Below are positions 27,484-35,066 of a stretch of 35,906 bases of DNA, piece by piece. A model generated the notes under the pieces. That model made no database searches and was not told where the DNA came from. It was given only the letters and a program-made list of their open reading frames with translations. A program made the position numbers and the translations under genes. This DNA is from a virus, in IMG/VR virus record IMGVR_UViG_3300023171_000031, positions 1 through 35,906 of that record. One strand, given 5' to 3'. Numbering within the stretch: the first letter of the stretch is position 1; the number at the start of each line of letters is the position of its first letter.

Positions 27484-27716
27484 TTGTCCCCGCGACCACA
27501 TTCGCCCTACTGGACGCGATCTACAAGGCTGGCATGCGTCGAGGAAGCGATGAGGCAACCGCCCATGATTGGGGATCGCGTGCAAGTGGTAGCGAATACG
27601 ACAACCTCATAGAAGCGCTTCACGATCACATCAACCACGGCCTCGCCTACGATCATCCCGACTATCACGATTGGGATGCTATTCAGGCTTGGGTTGAGCG
27701 TAAGGGGGATATGTGA
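27480..27716 (+). CDS. Helical hypothetical protein
   Basis: 78 residues from the ATG at 27480, overlapping the previous stop. PATTFALLDAIYKAGMRRGS and later NLIEALHDHINHGLAYDHPD are helical with several His. Unknown function. Confidence 0.7.
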   Translation: MIVPATTFALLDAIYKAGMRRGSDEATAHDWGSRASGSEYDNLIEALHDHINHGLAYDHPDYHDWDAIQAWVERKGDM

Positions 27717-27907
27717 TGCGCAATCCACACGGCAACCTAATCTGCCCTCACAACGGCGAGCCGCACTACATCACCAACCATGACGGCAAACAATCAGGCC
27801 CTTGGGGCGTAACGTGTGGCTATTGGCGATGTCGGGATGATCGGTGCTGCTTGATTGATGGCGAGGCGGAGAATTATCCGATGGAAAAGCGTGCGATGGC
27901 AAAATAA
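27716..27907 (+). CDS. Small Cys/His-rich protein (zinc ribbon-like)
   Basis: 63 residues from the ATG overlapping the previous stop (TGATG). ICPHNGEPHYITNHDGK then VTCGYWRCRDDRCCLIDG has four to five Cys and several His, suggesting a zinc site. It ends just before a promoter. Confidence 0.7.
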   Translation: MRNPHGNLICPHNGEPHYITNHDGKQSGPWGVTCGYWRCRDDRCCLIDGEAENYPMEKRAMAK

Positions 27908-27910
27908 CCA

Positions 27911-27939
27911 TTGACCGCACTAAACACCCTCGTTAGAAG
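27911..27939 (+). promoter_or_regulatory. Promoter, TTGACC-17-TAGAAG
   Basis: TTGACC (27911-27916) and TAGAAG (27934-27939) are 17 bp apart and are followed by GGGG, like the unit at 28568. It drives the gene from 27971. Confidence 0.66.
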
Positions 27940-27970
27940 GGGTCAACAAGCAAATGGTGGAGAATTTGAG

Positions 27971-28156
27971 ATGACGATCCTGGAAACCGTAGAAGCCGCT
28001 AAGGCCCGCGCTAACATTCTTCACTCGCATGAGCGCCACCTACGCGACATTCGCGCGCCGAAGGAAGAAATTGCCAAAGCCCTCGCGGATTGGTCGGCTG
28101 CAAACGATGAGTTGAATTCGGTGTTTTTCTTCCTCAAGAAGGCTTTGGGGAAGTGA
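27971..28156 (+). CDS. Helical hypothetical protein
   Basis: 61 residues; the ATG at 27971 has GGAGAATTTGAG in front, the shared initiation region, and the upstream frame start lies in the promoter. LETVEAAKARANILHSHERH and the rest form a helical hairpin of about 55 residues. The stop overlaps the next GTG. Confidence 0.7.
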   Translation: MTILETVEAAKARANILHSHERHLRDIRAPKEEIAKALADWSAANDELNSVFFFLKKALGK

Positions 28157-28284
28157 CCGATCAAGGCGACTGGCAGTGGAGCCAATGCAATAAATGTGAC
28201 GGCACTGGCGTTGTCGATTTGACCGAAGAAACTTGCGACGCCTGCAATGGCGAGGGCACTATTTGGGAATGGATTGAGGAATGA
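28153..28284 (+). CDS. DnaJ-type zinc-finger micro-protein
   Basis: 43 residues with a GTG start overlapping the previous stop. CNKCDGTGVVDLTEETCDAC then NGEGT gives two CxxCxGxG repeats, the DnaJ cysteine-rich fold. It binds zinc, probably; client unknown. The stop overlaps the next ATG (ATGA). Confidence 0.72.
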   Translation: MTDQGDWQWSQCNKCDGTGVVDLTEETCDACNGEGTIWEWIEE

Positions 28285-28559
28285 GAACTGTTCGCATCGT
28301 CGGAACCGCGATCATAACCTCTGACGCGGGAAGGAATGAGGTTGCAAAGAAAGTGTGGCCCGAACAGAACGTAATGAAGCTATCGCAGTGCCGCGCATGG
28401 GTAACACGGACGTTCAACAAACTCCGTGCCGACTTAGGCCCGAATGAGGCGCTGCGCGTAACCTTCAGCGGCGGTTTATCGGAGCATCCCTTCTCGCACT
28501 ACGGAGGTGGTATTCGTGGCACTAGTCGCCTTGTGATCCGTGAAGGCGATATGGATTAA
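28281..28559 (+). CDS. Hypothetical protein
   Basis: 92 residues. VRIVGTAIITSDAGRNEVAK and a helical ALRVTFSGG segment, then HPFSHYGGGIRG. It may be an alpha/beta domain. It closes a coupled chain and is followed by a promoter. Confidence 0.7.
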   Translation: MRTVRIVGTAIITSDAGRNEVAKKVWPEQNVMKLSQCRAWVTRTFNKLRADLGPNEALRVTFSGGLSEHPFSHYGGGIRGTSRLVIREGDMD

Positions 28560-28567
28560 AATAACAA

Positions 28568-28596
28568 TTGACACCCCCAACACACCAACCTAGAAG
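28568..28596 (+). promoter_or_regulatory. Promoter, TTGACA-17-TAGAAG
   Basis: TTGACA (28568-28573) and TAGAAG (28591-28596) are 17 bp apart, preceded by AACAATTGACACCC and followed by GGGG. It drives the 63-aa gene. Confidence 0.72.
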
Positions 28597-28629
28597 GGGG
28601 TTGTTGAGGCGATGGATGGAGTGATTGAG

Positions 28630-28821
28630 ATGGCACGGTTCGCAAGCAAGGCACAGTTTCCGCAGACCACCAATAAGGCGCGTGCCGAGGAAATTGCCAA
28701 ACTCAATACCCGGAAGTCGATCGTCGGCAAGCTGGTTGGGCGAGTGGTAGAAACCGCCCCCTGCATGTTCTCGGTACTGATCGACTGCGACGGCAAGCCT
28801 TACGGTGCAGCTTCGGTATAA
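28630..28821 (+). CDS. Small basic hypothetical protein
   Basis: 63 residues; the ATG at 28630 has GGAGTGATTGAG-ATG, the shared initiation region. An ATG at 28612 with GAGGCG is the alternative. ARFASKAQFPQTTNKARAEE is basic and helical, and the C-terminal half is beta-like. It converges on the terminase gene 6 nt away. Confidence 0.65.
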   Translation: MARFASKAQFPQTTNKARAEEIAKLNTRKSIVGKLVGRVVETAPCMFSVLIDCDGKPYGAASV

Positions 28822-28826
28822 CCCCC

Positions 28827-30284
28827 TCAATCCCCATCAAGCCAGCCGGAGAAGGAGTAGGAGCTACCATCCGCAATGCTATAAGCCATAACCACTGCAT
28901 CCGCGAGGTTATGCGATGGAACGCCCCGAGCTTTCAAAGATTTCTTACTCTCCACTTTCATCCGCCCGTTGACGCTCTCGCGCCTAGGCTGCGACAGTTC
29001 CGCGCATAGCTTATCCGCCATCGCCAATCCCGATGGAATGGATATCAGCAACTCCGCATCATAAGGCAGGCCATTGCGCGCCTGCCACGTATTGCGGAAG
29101 CGATCCGCTAGAGTGCCCCATCCCTGGGCTTTCAAATTGGCGAACATATCGCCGTGTGTCTTGCCCGGTTGATATTCATCGTCTGCCCGTATTGGGCTCT
29201 CAGATGCCGTCCAGCCGTTAAACGCCGTCTGGTGCGCCCCAACCCCCGCTTCACGCTGCAAACGTCCTAATTCGCCCGGTACGGACGCGCCAACGCCGAT
29301 ATCATCGATATTGAGTAAATCCAGCCGTTCCCGCGAAATAACCCCGTAGGCGTGCGCTGAGGCTGCATTGGGGTTTTCATCCTGCCACTCCTCCAAACCG
29401 GCCAGAACGCAACCGTAGCGCCATGCCAGCGCGTTAGGATCGTTCGACTTGGGCGCAGCGACATCGCCCTCAACGCCGCCGGACACGTCCATGCCGCCAA
29501 TCTTGCCGCCGCCCATAGGGAAATTGGCGATTTGCGTGTGCGCGTCCACACTAGCCTCAATCCACATCGGCTTGATAATCGATAGCGCATTGTCCGCTAC
29601 CGGTTGGCCGAGGTAGATATGCCGGTATAACTCGGGATCGGTCTTGCGCATCAACTCCGCGTCATCCGCCAGTTCCTTGGGGAAGAACGGGTTGTCGGTG
29701 TAGTTGACTTTCAGCGTGATCGCGTAGGGCTTGCCGTCCAACACGGCGGGATAGATCGGCTCAGTTACGAAGCTCTGGTATATGAAATCCAAGGGCGACG
29801 CCGGGTTGAAGCAAACGTAAATCTCACTCCCAGCCTTGCGCATCGTCGGCACCAAGGCATTCCAGCTATCCTTGGTGATGCTCTCGCCTTCGTCGATGAA
29901 ACAGGCGTCGAAGTTGGAAAAGCCCTTGAGCTTCTGGTTCTGAAGGCGCTTGCTGCTGGCGCGGATGCCGGAAAACTTGAACACGCCACCGCTTTGCGGG
30001 CAGGTGATTTCTGTCTTGGTGACGGAGAATATGCCGTGCAAATTGCGCCGGTCGATTTCCTCCACGATTTCCTGATAGGAGCTTTCGGCGATGGCTTCCA
30101 TCAACTCGCGGAAACATACCACGCGCCAACCGTAGGACATCACGTTGTTAACGAGGATGGTAATGACCGAGCGGGTCTTGCTGCTGCCTCGACCGCCCTC
30201 TGCCACTTTGAACCTGGCCGGTTGCAGGAACGGCGCAAAGATTGCTGGTAGCTCGCAATCCAGTACCGCAGCGTCAAGCATCAC
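28827..30284 (-). CDS. Terminase large subunit
   Basis: 485 residues. Walker A EGGRGSSKTRS (29-39) and Walker B ACFIDEGE (127-134) form the packaging ATPase; a coupling FNPASPLDF follows. The nuclease part carries MDVSGG (Asp266), NIDDIGVG and HNLADAVVMA, as in PBSX-type TerL. The start overlaps TerS by 4 nt. Length and motifs are intact. Confidence 0.92.
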   Translation of the reverse strand: MMLDAAVLDCELPAIFAPFLQPARFKVAEGGRGSSKTRSVITILVNNVMSYGWRVVCFRELMEAIAESSYQEIVEEIDRRNLHGIFSVTKTEITCPQSGGVFKFSGIRASSKRLQNQKLKGFSNFDACFIDEGESITKDSWNALVPTMRKAGSEIYVCFNPASPLDFIYQSFVTEPIYPAVLDGKPYAITLKVNYTDNPFFPKELADDAELMRKTDPELYRHIYLGQPVADNALSIIKPMWIEASVDAHTQIANFPMGGGKIGGMDVSGGVEGDVAAPKSNDPNALAWRYGCVLAGLEEWQDENPNAASAHAYGVISRERLDLLNIDDIGVGASVPGELGRLQREAGVGAHQTAFNGWTASESPIRADDEYQPGKTHGDMFANLKAQGWGTLADRFRNTWQARNGLPYDAELLISIPSGLAMADKLCAELSQPRRESVNGRMKVESKKSLKARGVPSHNLADAVVMAYSIADGSSYSFSGWLDGD

Positions 30285-30697
30285 TTAGCGCCGGGTGCAG
30301 CTTCCACCAGGATGTAGCGAGGCTCTTTGGGCGGTGTCATACTGCCGTCAGTGCTGGTGTGGTCGATTTCCTGCTTGTCGCCATAGTCACGACGGTTCCA
30401 CTTGCCGATGAGCCGTAGCCGCGTATCCACACGCAATTTGTTGCGGGCGATGGCGACCGTATCCTCTACGTCTTCGTCCGAAATGTTCAGGCAATCATCG
30501 GCAAGGTAATGCGTGCCATGCCGTCGCGCGCGCGTGGAAAGATCACGAAACACCTCATCCTCATTCTCCCATCGCCAAACCGTCTGAAACGACGGCATTC
30601 CGTCATCCTCGCAAATCCGCTTCAAGGGCTCTCCGCCAGCCAACCGCTCGCAGATGCTATCGATGAGTTCTGGGGTTTTGATAGTGGGGCGTGCCAT
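30281..30697 (-). CDS. Terminase small subunit
   Basis: 138 residues. A helix-turn-helix-like N-terminal region (LIDSICERLAGGEPLKRICE then GMPSFQTVWRWENEDEVF) is typical of TerS DNA-binding domains, with a helical C-terminal part (NKLRVDTRLRLIGKWNRRDYG). It is directly upstream of TerL. Confidence 0.85.
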   Translation of the reverse strand: MARPTIKTPELIDSICERLAGGEPLKRICEDDGMPSFQTVWRWENEDEVFRDLSTRARRHGTHYLADDCLNISDEDVEDTVAIARNKLRVDTRLRLIGKWNRRDYGDKQEIDHTSTDGSMTPPKEPRYILVEAAPGAK

Positions 30698-30703
30698 ATC
30701 TTC

Positions 30704-30732
30704 AATATACTCCCTACGCCATCAATCGGCAA
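30704..30732 (-). promoter_or_regulatory. Promoter, TTGCCG-17-TATATT (minus strand)
   Basis: TTGCCG (30732-30727) and TATATT (30709-30704) are 17 bp apart upstream of the terminase genes. It matches the promoter before the structural gene at 4309, suggesting a class for packaging and structural genes. Confidence 0.68.
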
Positions 30733-30783
30733 CCCAACCACATCCCCCGGCAATCACACCAGCTCGATCAATCCTTACGGATT

Positions 30784-31014
30784 TTAATAAATTGGAGTTG
30801 AGGTAGCAAGGTAATCGAAATCTTCCGGCTTCAACCCCAACTTTTCCATTTCAGCTATAGGCGCGAAAGTGGTGGCATGGCGATGGTCGCTATTCTCATC
30901 AACCGGCATTGCCGTGCGGTACTCCACTAAAACATTGTCTGCATCGTCCATTGACCTGATACGGATAATGCATTCCGCGTTAATGAGCCCACGCTTGGTT
31001 TTGATAAAAATCAC
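30784..31014 (-). CDS. Hypothetical protein
   Basis: 76 residues. FIKTKRGLINAECIIRIRSM then a beta-strand rich segment; resembles small phage proteins with an RGL...A..I.RI pattern. The start overlaps the previous stop by 4 nt. Unknown function. Confidence 0.7.
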   Translation of the reverse strand: MIFIKTKRGLINAECIIRIRSMDDADNVLVEYRTAMPVDENSDHRHATTFAPIAEMEKLGLKPEDFDYLATSTPIY

Positions 31015-31253
31015 TTAGCCATCTCCCCGACCTTGAAAACACGAACACCCCCATCCTCTTGGCGGGTTCTGTAATTTCCCTTGCCCCAATGATAGCGAGC
31101 AAGATTGCAAAGGCTGATTTGTAACTTGTCCATCGTTACCCCAGATTTCATGGGAGCCAAAAAACTCTGCCCCACTTCCGCCAAGTGCCAAGGCAGATTG
31201 CTCGACTTGCCTCGCTTGCCGCCATCGTAAACCATCTTTTCTAGCTCAACCAT
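31011..31253 (-). CDS. Small basic hypothetical protein
   Basis: About 80 residues from the ATG at 31253 with AAAGGAT upstream; the frame extends 51 nt further upstream without a better site. VELEKMVYDGGKRGKSSNLP and a Lys/Arg-rich C-terminal part suggest nucleic acid binding, which is speculative. First gene under the promoter at 31277-31304. Confidence 0.66.
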   Translation of the reverse strand: MVELEKMVYDGGKRGKSSNLPWHLAEVGQSFLAPMKSGVTMDKLQISLCNLARYHWGKGNYRTRQEDGGVRVFKVGEMAK

Positions 31254-31276
31254 AAAACATCCTTTCTGTTGTCGCT

Positions 31277-31304
31277 TATATATATGATTATGATGGCGCG
31301 TCAA
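31277..31304 (-). promoter_or_regulatory. Promoter, TTGACG-16-TATATA (minus strand)
   Basis: TTGACG (31304-31299) and TATATA (31282-31277) are 16 bp apart on the minus strand. It drives the 80-aa gene and the one after it. Confidence 0.7.
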
Positions 31305-31314
31305 TGGCGAAATT

Positions 31315-31332
31315 TAGCTTTGTTGCTTTGTC
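31315..31332 (-). repeat. 18-nt iteron, inverted copy
   Basis: TAGCTTTGTTGCTTTGTC is the exact reverse complement of the two copies at 31541 and 31615. Confidence 0.85.
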
Positions 31333-31540
31333 GCTGGATTGTCATGAGTGTAAAACTAAAAAAAATATATCAATAGGGAGAGAGTAGAGTATATAAAGAA
31401 TATTGTATTGTTACTTTGTCATTATTCTAAAGACTGTTTCTTATTCTTCTAGAGCATCTAAGGCACATACAACTCTACCCCCATAAACACTCTTTTTAGG
31501 AGGTCTATGAGGGCTTTTCCGAACAGTCTCTAGAGTTGGT

Positions 31541-31558
31541 GACAAAGCAACAAAGCTA
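31541..31558 (+). repeat. 18-nt iteron, copy 2
   Basis: GACAAAGCAACAAAGCTA, identical to the copy at 31615-31632 and inverted relative to 31315-31332. Confidence 0.88.
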
Positions 31559-31614
31559 GAAAAAAATGGCTGATTTCTGCGGTTTTTTGCCATGTACAAG
31601 GCTAACAAAGCTAT

Positions 31615-31632
31615 GACAAAGCAACAAAGCTA
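31615..31632 (+). repeat. 18-nt iteron, copy 3
   Basis: GACAAAGCAACAAAGCTA, next to a partial copy AACAAAGCTA at 31604-31613. Confidence 0.88.
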
Positions 31633-31677
31633 AAACCAGTTACCGGCTAAAAGACGGGCAATCCGTATCCCATACCG

Positions 31678-33954
31678 TCATCCGCGCGTCAAGTGATAGC
31701 GGACGATTTCCGCACCGTTCTTAGGGTGTTTGGTCGTTTCAACGCGCGCCTGCCCTTCCTCGACCATCTTATCGAGAACCAACTGGATATCCTCTTTTTT
31801 CTTGCGCCGCAGCTTCCCGCAAACCACGCCAAATGTCTCGCCTTCCTCGCCGGCAATGAGATTGGATACCTTGGCATGCAGCGCCACCAACGGAGCATCG
31901 TCCTCCCGATCATTGCCAACCACCAAGCGGATTTTCTCTTCAATGTCGCGCTTCACTAACGCGAACGCCCAGCGCACATGCTCCAAGGTGCGCACCCGTT
32001 CGGCTACGGAAAGGATAAGGCTTACCTTGCTCACCAATTCATAGGCTCCGAGATAAAGCGCCTCCAGGCCAGTTTTTGCACGCTCTTTCTTGGCGGTATC
32101 CTCAAACCATTTCACCAAGGCATCCAATACCGCGCTGGCGTCATCATCTGTCGGAACCTGTATTTTTTCGCCGCGGTATTCCACGCGAGTAAAATCATCA
32201 ATGCTGTACTCACCGGCATTGAAAATCTGCTGAATTGCCATTTGCATGTTATCCGGCATAGGTGGGGCTTTGAAATTATCCTTTGTCAAAGGCACCGTCT
32301 CCCGCTCATTGAATATCAGCGCACGTCCAAAGAAACCATTGGTAGCAGACTGATAATCAACCAACGTGTCGAACGTGACGGGAGTAGTAAAGCCCATCAT
32401 GGAAAGGATTGGATTTTCCAACCCGTTTTCCAAACTTGACAAAGAATATTTGATATTTTCTCTGCGTGCTTCCAAAGCTCTTGTGCCTTCATTGGCCTCA
32501 ATTCGCTTTTCAATTTGCGACAATTCCTTGAGCATTTTTTCTTTGAGTTCTTCGCTGGCGTCGCCGGTAATCATCAAAGAACCATTGGCTTTGGAATAAA
32601 CGGACATAAAAATGCCGATCACGCCTTCAAAGTATGAGGCTCCGCCCCTCTTTTGAGAATTTGCAATCTTTTGAAGCAAAATGCCAACTTCGTCCAATAC
32701 GTAAAAGCACGCTTGATGACGAGTTAGGTTGCGAAGAACCTCTTGCTCTGACTTAATATTACCATGGCTTGCCGATCCGACGCCAGCAACCTTATGGATA
32801 GCAATACAAGCCTGATAAATACTTTCCTTGCCAGTGCGTGAAGCCGCAACGCCAAAAGTAAACATATTAGGCGTCACCCCGTCACGTTCATCCGTGTAGC
32901 GAAGGCTGGCAATATTTCCGATTGTTCCAAGCGCCGATGCTACCGCCAAATGACGGCGAGGGCGGCGTGACTGGCTCTCAATCCATGCGGCCACCTCCCC
33001 AACAAAGCCGGGAGGTATCGTTAGATCGACGCCACTAATATTGACGGGCAATCCATCGCTATTCATAGGCTCCTCAAAAACCAAATCTTGATCCGCAACA
33101 AATGTAACGGACATTACCCAGCCATTTTTTTGGGCATAGTGTACAAGAGTGCCCATTGTAGCGGGATCGCCATGCTTGCCAAAATGGTTCCACCAATATT
33201 CCATTTTATCAGGATCGTATTTAGTAGATTTTTGTGACCATTCTTCCCACAAATAATAGCTATTTCCGTGGGTAGCATGATGAATAGCCATGCCAATTCT
33301 AGACCAATCCTCATAGGGCATCCCCTCGGGATCGATGTGAGTTAGCATGTCTGCTATATCTTCATTGGCAAGATCAAGAGTATTGCCGTTATATACTGTA
33401 CGGTGACGCTCAGGACGGCGCAGAAACTCTACCAAATCGGCAGGCGCTTCGGTTATTTCCTCCGGGTATCCGTCTGCCTGATATTCTCCGCCGCTAACGT
33501 GGCGCGATCCAGGTCCCACCACAAAGCCGGATGACTTGAAATCAATACCCGGATAATCCGCATGGTTCTGGACCAACGAAGTCTTTTCCGGCATGGAAAA
33601 ATAAATATGGCGCGATCCGCCGCCAGAGCCTGTCTCGACCTCTAGGCGAGCCTCATTGATAGAGGGAAATTCATAGATCAGGCGAGAGAGGCTCTCTACT
33701 CCGCCATTTCGCGCATCCACGTCCAAAACCAAAAGCGTATCGCACCGCACCCCATAACCGGATTTGAACCATCCGGCTTCTTCCATATTTGTAATCGCCT
33801 CATCATCAAACAAAGGCACGTTCTGCCAATTTGGCATTTGCGGATGTTTGCCCGATGCGGCGCAATCTGGATTGCCGCACGCGCATTTCAGGTTTTTATC
33901 AAAGCTATAAATAGGGAAAACGATATGGCCTGCGGCCCAAAAAGCGCGATGCAT
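31678..33954 (-). CDS. PrimPol-type primase / DUF3987-like ATPase
   Basis: 758 residues. The N-terminal part is a bifunctional primase-polymerase: LLVLDVDARNGG (Asp78, Asp80), SGGGSRHIYFS (His116) and GIDFKSSGFVVGPGS, with a CACGNPDC knuckle near the start. A PriCT-like segment follows, then an ATPase with AASRTGKES (370-378) as Walker A and FYVLDEVG (417-424) as Walker B. The C-terminal part has a winged-helix-like end. It should start and drive replication next to the iteron region, and it lies in an operon headed by the small HTH gene. Confidence 0.88.
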   Translation of the reverse strand: MHRAFWAAGHIVFPIYSFDKNLKCACGNPDCAASGKHPQMPNWQNVPLFDDEAITNMEEAGWFKSGYGVRCDTLLVLDVDARNGGVESLSRLIYEFPSINEARLEVETGSGGGSRHIYFSMPEKTSLVQNHADYPGIDFKSSGFVVGPGSRHVSGGEYQADGYPEEITEAPADLVEFLRRPERHRTVYNGNTLDLANEDIADMLTHIDPEGMPYEDWSRIGMAIHHATHGNSYYLWEEWSQKSTKYDPDKMEYWWNHFGKHGDPATMGTLVHYAQKNGWVMSVTFVADQDLVFEEPMNSDGLPVNISGVDLTIPPGFVGEVAAWIESQSRRPRRHLAVASALGTIGNIASLRYTDERDGVTPNMFTFGVAASRTGKESIYQACIAIHKVAGVGSASHGNIKSEQEVLRNLTRHQACFYVLDEVGILLQKIANSQKRGGASYFEGVIGIFMSVYSKANGSLMITGDASEELKEKMLKELSQIEKRIEANEGTRALEARRENIKYSLSSLENGLENPILSMMGFTTPVTFDTLVDYQSATNGFFGRALIFNERETVPLTKDNFKAPPMPDNMQMAIQQIFNAGEYSIDDFTRVEYRGEKIQVPTDDDASAVLDALVKWFEDTAKKERAKTGLEALYLGAYELVSKVSLILSVAERVRTLEHVRWAFALVKRDIEEKIRLVVGNDREDDAPLVALHAKVSNLIAGEEGETFGVVCGKLRRKKKEDIQLVLDKMVEEGQARVETTKHPKNGAEIVRYHLTRG

Positions 33955-33955
33955 G

Positions 33956-34126
33956 TTACGCCTTGTCAGTCAGATAATCAGAGAGAGCTTTGAGTACTGA
34001 ATAGGAGGGATTTCCTCCGCCATTACGCACCTTTGCGATTGTGTTGTAATGCAGTCCTGTAGCCTTCGCTACTACGGGGATACGGCGATCCGCCAGCCGA
34101 TCCGAAATTTCCTGCAATGTTAGCAT
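33956..34126 (-). CDS. Cro/CI-like HTH protein
   Basis: 56 residues: LTLQEISDRLADRRIPVVAK then ATGLHYNTIAKVRNGGGNPS and a short LKALSDYL end, an xre-type helix-turn-helix. It stops one nucleotide before the primase ATG and is co-transcribed with it. It could repress its own operon or the divergent AAA ATPase operon. The start codon is preceded by AAGGAT. Confidence 0.78.
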   Translation of the reverse strand: MLTLQEISDRLADRRIPVVAKATGLHYNTIAKVRNGGGNPSYSVLKALSDYLTDKA

Positions 34127-34233
34127 GTCAATCCTTAGTGTGGATATTTTTTATCAGAATGTCGCTATGTTGGCTTGACCGTAACCGCGAACCGCGCCAT
34201 AAGCAAGGGGCAGAGAGAAGAAAGGAACCATTT

Positions 34234-35064
34234 ATGTCCCTGCTATCTGCGGCCAAAAAGCCGCAAAACGAACCGCTTATCGTAACGATTTGCGGAAACC
34301 CTGGATCGGGCAAGACCAGCCTTGCCGCATCCTTCCCCCGCCCGTTCTTGATCCGCACCACTGGTGAGGCGGTGCCACGCGACCTTGCCGATGCACCAGA
34401 CAGTCTGGACGAAGTTCAGAAGGTTGCCGACCTTTGGTCGCAGCTTATGGCGCTGCTGGACGACGAACACTCCTACGAAACGCTTATCCTTGATAGCGTG
34501 ACCGGCTTGGAGGCGCTGTTTATCGCCGACGTGCTGGCGAGCGACACGAAGGCGCGTGGCTTGAACCAAGCGCTCGGCGGGTACGGGGCGGGACGGGCGG
34601 CGGTTGTCGCGCAACATGCTCGGGTCCGCAAGGCGGCGGAAGCACTGCGCAAGCGTCGCGGCATGAATGTGGTGTTCGTCGCGCACGCGGATATCGTGCG
34701 GGTTGATCCTCCCGACAGTGACGGGTTTTCGCTATACAGCCTGCGCTTGGATAACAAGAGTATGGCACCGTATGTCGATAGTGTGGACGTTGTTGGCTTC
34801 GTCAAGCAGCATGTCGTACTGATGGGCGAAGAGGGTAGCAAGAAGGCCGTTACCTCAGGCGACCGCACCTTGACGTGTTACATGACGCCCGCCAGCGTGG
34901 CGAAGAACCGGCTTGGCATTACCGAGGATATCGAGTTCGTGCAGGGTGAAAACCCGCTTGCACCGTATCTTGCTACGCCGGAAATGAAGCCAGCGCGCAA
35001 GGGCCGTGCAAAGCCCGAGCCCGAACCCATCGAAGAAGTTAACAGCGAAGAGAAGGAAGCCTAA
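34234..35064 (+). CDS. RecA-like AAA ATPase (AAA_24 / Sak4-like)
   Basis: 276 residues from the ATG at 34234 (AAAGGA upstream; the frame extends further in the intergenic region but has no site). ICGNPGSGKTSLAA is Walker A (19-32), ETLILDSVTG is Walker B (Asp87), and the rest has the compact RecA-like layout of AAA_24 proteins, with a Lys/Glu-rich tail. These phage ATPases serve in recombination and replication. It pairs with the SSB-like gene downstream. Confidence 0.82.
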   Translation: MSLLSAAKKPQNEPLIVTICGNPGSGKTSLAASFPRPFLIRTTGEAVPRDLADAPDSLDEVQKVADLWSQLMALLDDEHSYETLILDSVTGLEALFIADVLASDTKARGLNQALGGYGAGRAAVVAQHARVRKAAEALRKRRGMNVVFVAHADIVRVDPPDSDGFSLYSLRLDNKSMAPYVDSVDVVGFVKQHVVLMGEEGSKKAVTSGDRTLTCYMTPASVAKNRLGITEDIEFVQGENPLAPYLATPEMKPARKGRAKPEPEPIEEVNSEEKEA

Positions 35065-35066
35065 CC

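Larger units (their letters stand above)
31305..31677. other. AT-rich iteron region, candidate replication origin
   Basis: No gene is supported in this stretch, which is much more AT-rich than the rest. The 18-nt TAGCTTTGTTGCTTTGTC (31315-31332) occurs inverted as GACAAAGCAACAAAGCTA at 31541-31558 and again at 31615-31632, with a partial copy AACAAAGCTA at 31604-31613 and a variant TTACTTTGTC at 31411-31420. Inverted and direct iterons next to a primase gene are typical of a phage origin. Another role, such as a regulator binding array, is possible. Confidence 0.65.

Noticed and set aside
34175-34205. Promoter TTGACC...TAAGCA before the AAA ATPase
   Set aside because: The spacer would be 19 bp and the -10 is poor. 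The promoter for this unit remains unidentified.
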